Source: Verrucomicrobiota bacterium (GTDB lineage: Bacteria > Verrucomicrobiota > Verrucomicrobiia > Limisphaerales > UBA9464). Taken from it: a stretch of 36,420 nucleotides of DNA. Below the pieces are notes generated by a model. That model was not told the origin of the DNA and searched no databases. It was given only the letters and a program-made list of their open reading frames with translations. Made by a program: the position numbers and the translations under genes. Each line of letters opens with the position of its first letter. The stretch's first letter is position 1. The stretch is taken from contig WBXI01000015.1 of assembly GCA_008933025.1 (NCBI GenBank), forward strand, positions 1 to 36,420, in the 5' to 3' direction. Positions 33,407-36,420 of this stretch are shown here, one piece after another.

Positions 33407-35724
33407 GCTTCCTCTCAGGGTCCACGGGCCGGATGCCGAAGCAGAAGCCCCGCCTGGCTGGTTTGGACGACCTGCGCACCGCCACCAACGAGAACGCGCG
33501 GCCGATCCCCTACGTGTGCGGCACGCAGCGCGTGGGGGTGACCTTCATCTCGCAAGGGTTGGGATTCCGATCGGAAGCCACCGGTGGAGCGAAGAAAGGT
33601 GGGCCCACCAGCCACAACTACTACGCGACCTTCGCCGCGGCGATCTGCCACGGGGTGATCGATTCGGCGAACGAGATCTGGTTCGACGACGAGCAGGTCT
33701 GGGTGGGGCCGTTGACACGCGTGCCGGGCGAGGACTACGTCGACATCACGATCACCGACCACGGATCGGTCCGCCTGTACTGGGGCACGCCCACCCAGTC
33801 CGTGGATCCCGTCCTCGCCACCTATTCCGCGATCGAAGACCACCCACCCTACCAAGGGTTGGCCTACCTCGTGTTCGACGATCTCCTGCTGGGGACCAAC
33901 CGCGCGACGGCCCCGTCGGTCGAGGTGGTGGTCGGTCGGTACCCGGAGGCGCCCGGATGGATGTCGGCGGCCGTCGCCATCGGATCGGACGTCAACCCGA
34001 TCGTGCCAATCTGGGAACTCCTGACATCACCCCGATTCGGCCTCGGGATCGCCTCGTCCGCCATCAATACCACGGCGCTGAACGCCATGGGAACCCGGCT
34101 GGAGTCGGAGGGTTTCGGCCTGTCGGTGGTGCTGACCAAAGCGTCGACCCTCCGCGAGTGTTTGGTCGAACTCCTCGAATATGTGGATGGATTCCATCGG
34201 GTGGAGACCGACGGCAAGCTGGCCCTGAAGCTGATCCGGCCGGTAGCGGAAGTCGATGTGCTGGAGGTGTTCGCCGAGTCCGATCTGGTCGATGACCCGC
34301 ACATCGAGCCCGGCGCATGGTCCACGACCGCCAGCGGGGTGCAGGTGAAGTTCACCAACGGCACCCGCTACTACAAGGAGGACGTCATCGGGGCCGACGA
34401 TGCCGCAAACCTCGCGATCACCGGAGAGGTCAAACTCCCCGTCGTCGAGCGGCCGTGGGTCACTTCCCCGGATGTCGCGTCACGGATGGCCCGCCTTATG
34501 GCGCAGCGCGGTGGCCAGCCCCAGGGGAAGGTCACCATGAAGGTCCGTCGCTCGCGTGCAGTCGACAAGCAACCGGGCGACAACGTGAAGCTGTTCTGGG
34601 CGCACCTTGGCATCGAGCATCTGCGCTGCCGGGTCACGGCCGTGGATCTGCCGGCAGCCGGCGACCAAGCCGCCGACATCGAGTTGGAGATCGATGCAGC
34701 CCTCCTGAACGACCTGTACGCGCCCGTCGAGCCCTACGCCCCGCCCACGGTCACCATCATCACCCCCAGCGCCCCAATCTACGCCGGCGCGGGACAGTTG
34801 CCGGCGGATCTGACTGTGGGGTCCAACCCTCAGGTGGCCGGCTGGGTCCAGGCACCGACCATTGCCCACGACGGGTGGTGGTTCTGGCACCAACTCCCTG
34901 ACACGTCGTTCGAGGCGTCCGGTTCCGGATCCACGGAATTCGCCGACGTCGTGCGACTCGACGACGACATGCCGGACGTGGCGCTGACCCACGACCCGAC
35001 ATTCGTCGTCCGGCTCACGGTCCAGACGCCGGACACGGATCTGCGCCGGTTCTCGACCGGGGACATTGCATCGGGCCGCGTCTACCTGTGGCTCGGGCCC
35101 GAGTTCGTCCGGATCCTTTCGGCGACCCTCGTCGGGGCCGGCCAATACGCGGTGACGGTGGTCCGCGGGTGCCACGGATCGCCCCGGTTCTACGGCCACG
35201 CCGGCGACGTGGTGTTCGCCTTCAATATAGAGAAACTCACCCGTCATTCGGTGACCGAGCCTGGGGACGCGACCCACGTGTTCAGGATCCAACCCGGCGT
35301 GTTTGGCCGACGGGTATCCCTGGCGTCCTGCGGCGACATCCCGGTCGTCGTCACGCGATCATCGATTGGGCCGACGGCGCCGCTCAATCTGCGGGTGGAT
35401 GGCGAGCATGCGTCGCCCCGGTGGGTTGGATCCGCCGACCTCGCGGTGTCCTGGGATCCGGCCGAGGCGCCAAGTCTGGAGCTTTTCGATCGGTGGGCGG
35501 CCACGCCGGCCACCGGACTGCCGGTCGTCGTCGACGTATTGGACGGTTCGATGGTCGTCGTCATGAGCGTCACCACGGCCGGCGGGGCCGCGACAACGAC
35601 ACTGGCCAACGCCGACTTGGTCACCGCCTTGGGATCCTCCACGTCCTTCACGCTCCGTGTGCGTCACCGCAACGGGGCATTCCTCTCCCCAAACCCCACC
35701 AGCGTGTACGTCACGCGCATCTGA
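33403..35724 (+). CDS. J-like tail tip / host-attachment protein
   Basis: This is a 773-residue protein; the start is a GTG at 33,403 overlapping the peptidase stop (GTGA). The first about 400 residues follow the central tail-tip hub fold of lambda J and GTA g15 types: ARPIPYVCGTQRVGVTFISQ, YYATFAAAICHGVIDSANEI, YQGLAYLVFDDLLLGTNRA, VEVVVGRYPEAPG, IWELLTSPRFGLGI, and LRECLVELLEYVDGFHRVET. Residues about 460-560 have the continuation with VKLFWAHLGIEHLRCRVTAV. The remaining about 210 residues are beta-rich (GVFGRRVSLASCGDIPVVVT; then a fibronectin-III-like segment TAPLNLRVDGEHASPRWVGS and VSVYVTRI-type end) and probably face the receptor. It caps the tail and triggers ejection. Confidence 0.88.
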   Translation: MSFLSGSTGRMPKQKPRLAGLDDLRTATNENARPIPYVCGTQRVGVTFISQGLGFRSEATGGAKKGGPTSHNYYATFAAAICHGVIDSANEIWFDDEQVWVGPLTRVPGEDYVDITITDHGSVRLYWGTPTQSVDPVLATYSAIEDHPPYQGLAYLVFDDLLLGTNRATAPSVEVVVGRYPEAPGWMSAAVAIGSDVNPIVPIWELLTSPRFGLGIASSAINTTALNAMGTRLESEGFGLSVVLTKASTLRECLVELLEYVDGFHRVETDGKLALKLIRPVAEVDVLEVFAESDLVDDPHIEPGAWSTTASGVQVKFTNGTRYYKEDVIGADDAANLAITGEVKLPVVERPWVTSPDVASRMARLMAQRGGQPQGKVTMKVRRSRAVDKQPGDNVKLFWAHLGIEHLRCRVTAVDLPAAGDQAADIELEIDAALLNDLYAPVEPYAPPTVTIITPSAPIYAGAGQLPADLTVGSNPQVAGWVQAPTIAHDGWWFWHQLPDTSFEASGSGSTEFADVVRLDDDMPDVALTHDPTFVVRLTVQTPDTDLRRFSTGDIASGRVYLWLGPEFVRILSATLVGAGQYAVTVVRGCHGSPRFYGHAGDVVFAFNIEKLTRHSVTEPGDATHVFRIQPGVFGRRVSLASCGDIPVVVTRSSIGPTAPLNLRVDGEHASPRWVGSADLAVSWDPAEAPSLELFDRWAATPATGLPVVVDVLDGSMVVVMSVTTAGGAATTTLANADLVTALGSSTSFTLRVRHRNGAFLSPNPTSVYVTRI

Positions 35725-35726
35725 CC

Positions 35727-36212
35727 ATGAGAGTCCTAGCCGACATCGTCACGTCCATCGCCCCTGGGTCCGTCGCCCAGGGCAATTTCGAGTCCATCGA
35801 CCGCACCGTATTCGGTCTGAATCCGACCCTTGTGGCTGGCATTCCCACCACCGAACAGGGCCCGCCAACATCTGGCGCCTGGACGTTGGCTGACCGGTGG
35901 GTAGACGCTCTCGGGGGCGAATGGGCATGCACCCTGACCGGAACTCCCGGCACGTGGCTGCAGATCCGGCCTGCCGTGGTCACGGCCGATCCGGCCGGAA
36001 CGATCGCCGATGGGTACGTCATCACCCGTGCGGATCTGGCTTGGACCTCCAAGCGCTGGGATCTGGGCGGGACGACGTGGGTCGAGGTGGTCGGATCCGT
36101 CATGGCCGCGGTGGCCGACGCCACCGGGGGGAGCACCGTGGACGCCGAGGCGAGGACGGCGATCAACTCGCTGTTGGCCGCCCTGCGGACCAAGGGGCTA
36201 CTCGCCCCCTGA
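35727..36212 (+). CDS. small phage tail-tip/fibre-type protein
   Basis: This is a 161-residue protein; the ATG at 35,727 follows the J-like stop by 2 bp. The N-terminal part binds the tail or repeats a beta fold (ADIVTSIAPGSVAQGNFESI, LADRWVDALGGEWACTLTGT). The C-terminus VADATGGSTVDAEARTAINS then LLAALRTKGLLAP is a motif that recurs at the ends of many phage fibre and virion proteins. It is the last gene of the late operon. A receptor-binding or fibre-tip role is likely but not proven. Confidence 0.65.
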   Translation: MRVLADIVTSIAPGSVAQGNFESIDRTVFGLNPTLVAGIPTTEQGPPTSGAWTLADRWVDALGGEWACTLTGTPGTWLQIRPAVVTADPAGTIADGYVITRADLAWTSKRWDLGGTTWVEVVGSVMAAVADATGGSTVDAEARTAINSLLAALRTKGLLAP

Positions 36213-36315
36213 TCGGTGGACGGACCAGATACGACTCAATCGGATATGGTCACAGGCCGGGTGGTGGCCGGGGTACTGCAGCGCTCCGACGGCTGGGCGG
36301 CCGCTACACGGCAAT
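36213..36315. other. non-coding stretch after the last phage gene
   Basis: I see no credible gene, strong hairpin or repeat in these about 100 bases. They lead into the 22-bp-spaced repeats. Confidence 0.6.
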
Positions 36316-36367
36316 GACCCTTCTCAGGGTTTCTCGCGACCCTTCTCATCCGTTTCTCGGCTCTACA
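36316..36367 (+). repeat. two 22-bp-spaced direct repeats and possible phage right end (attR)
   Basis: Copies begin at 36,316 and 36,338. Both have GACCCTTCTCA, then 3 or 4 bases, then TTTCTCG. Eight bases after the second copy the sequence reads CA (36,366-36,367). In Mu the right end carries adjacent 22-bp transposase sites R1 and R2 in the same direction, and the phage ends in CA. The layout therefore suggests a transposable-phage end, but no MuA gene is in view. The first copy also holds a small hairpin (ACCCT/AGGGT, 36,317-36,330). Confidence 0.45.
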
Positions 36368-36416
36368 TCGGAAAGCGGAGTCGGCGTCGCTGACGCTCCT
36401 ACCCTCCGCACTCCGA
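36368..36416. repeat. palindromic REP-like element, probably host DNA
   Basis: GCGTC/GACGC (36,384-36,396) forms a perfect 5-bp stem with a 3-nt loop inside a wider imperfect palindrome (TCGGA at 36,368 and TCCGA at 36,412; GGAG/CTCC inside). It does not look coding and differs in character from the phage genes. It may be a dispersed host repeat into which the phage inserted. Confidence 0.4.
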
Positions 36417-36420
36417 CGGC

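Noticed and set aside
36317-36330. Rho-independent terminator for the late operon
   Set aside because: The ACCCT/AGGGT stem is short and has only three T bases behind it; it lies within the 22-bp-spaced repeats, which explain it better.
1-36420. rRNA, tRNA, integrase, IS transposase, diversity-generating retroelement or toxin-antitoxin pair
   Set aside because: I looked for conserved motifs and structures on both strands and found none that I can support.

Overview
The window comes from a GC-rich bacterium, most likely a Verrucomicrobiota (Pedosphaera/Limisphaerales-like) lineage. The strongest host clue is the prepilin-like protein at 7633-8538, which joins a [19 protein letters not shown] leader, the [20 protein letters not shown] run and a C-terminal H-X9-DG motif, a layout typical of that phylum. 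No rRNA, tRNA, CRISPR array, integrase or transposase gene is visible.

Left part (1 to about 18,720) is host-type DNA. In order it holds the 3' part of an RHS/YD-repeat protein; a secreted sialidase divergent from a Sel1-repeat lipoprotein; a small coiled-coil/winged-helix DNA-binding-type protein that overlaps a class I methyltransferase gene; the prepilin-like protein converging on a PhnA/YjdM zinc-ribbon protein; a secreted polysaccharide deacetylase; and a leftward pair. That pair is a very large exported protein (delta-60, Calx-beta, PA14-like and Ig-like modules), whose 5' end is missing, followed 11 bp later by an unusual FecR + TPR + outer-membrane-barrel protein. The pair could form an exoprotein/outer-membrane-partner system.

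Right part (about 18,721 to 36,367) is the late (head and tail) region of a tailed phage, all on the + strand, densely packed with many 1-4 nt start/stop overlaps. It begins abruptly inside a Mu-I-type head protease that is continuous with scaffold and major capsid sequence. Then come an exported-looking small protein, Mu gp36-like and gp37-like head-tail proteins, a collagen-like/YadA-like fibre cassette, tail tube, a tail assembly chaperone with a textbook -1 slippery site (GGGCCCA), tape measure, a large tail protein broken by a frameshift at a G6 run, a BR0599-type protein, an NlpC/P60 peptidase, a J-like tail-tip protein and a final small fibre-type protein. There is no sheath gene, so the tail should be long and non-contractile. 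Mu-type head genes with a siphovirus tail recall transposable siphoviruses such as D3112/B3.

After the last phage gene, two near-identical repeats start 22 bp apart and are followed by a CA dinucleotide and then by a palindromic, host-looking repeat. I read this as a possible transposable-phage right end (attR) near 36,367. The left half of the phage (repressor, transposase, terminase, portal, protease N-terminus) is absent: at about 18,720 the phage protease and the host exoprotein gene are both cut and butted together. That junction is either a real deletion/rearrangement or an assembly chimera, and it is the first thing to verify.
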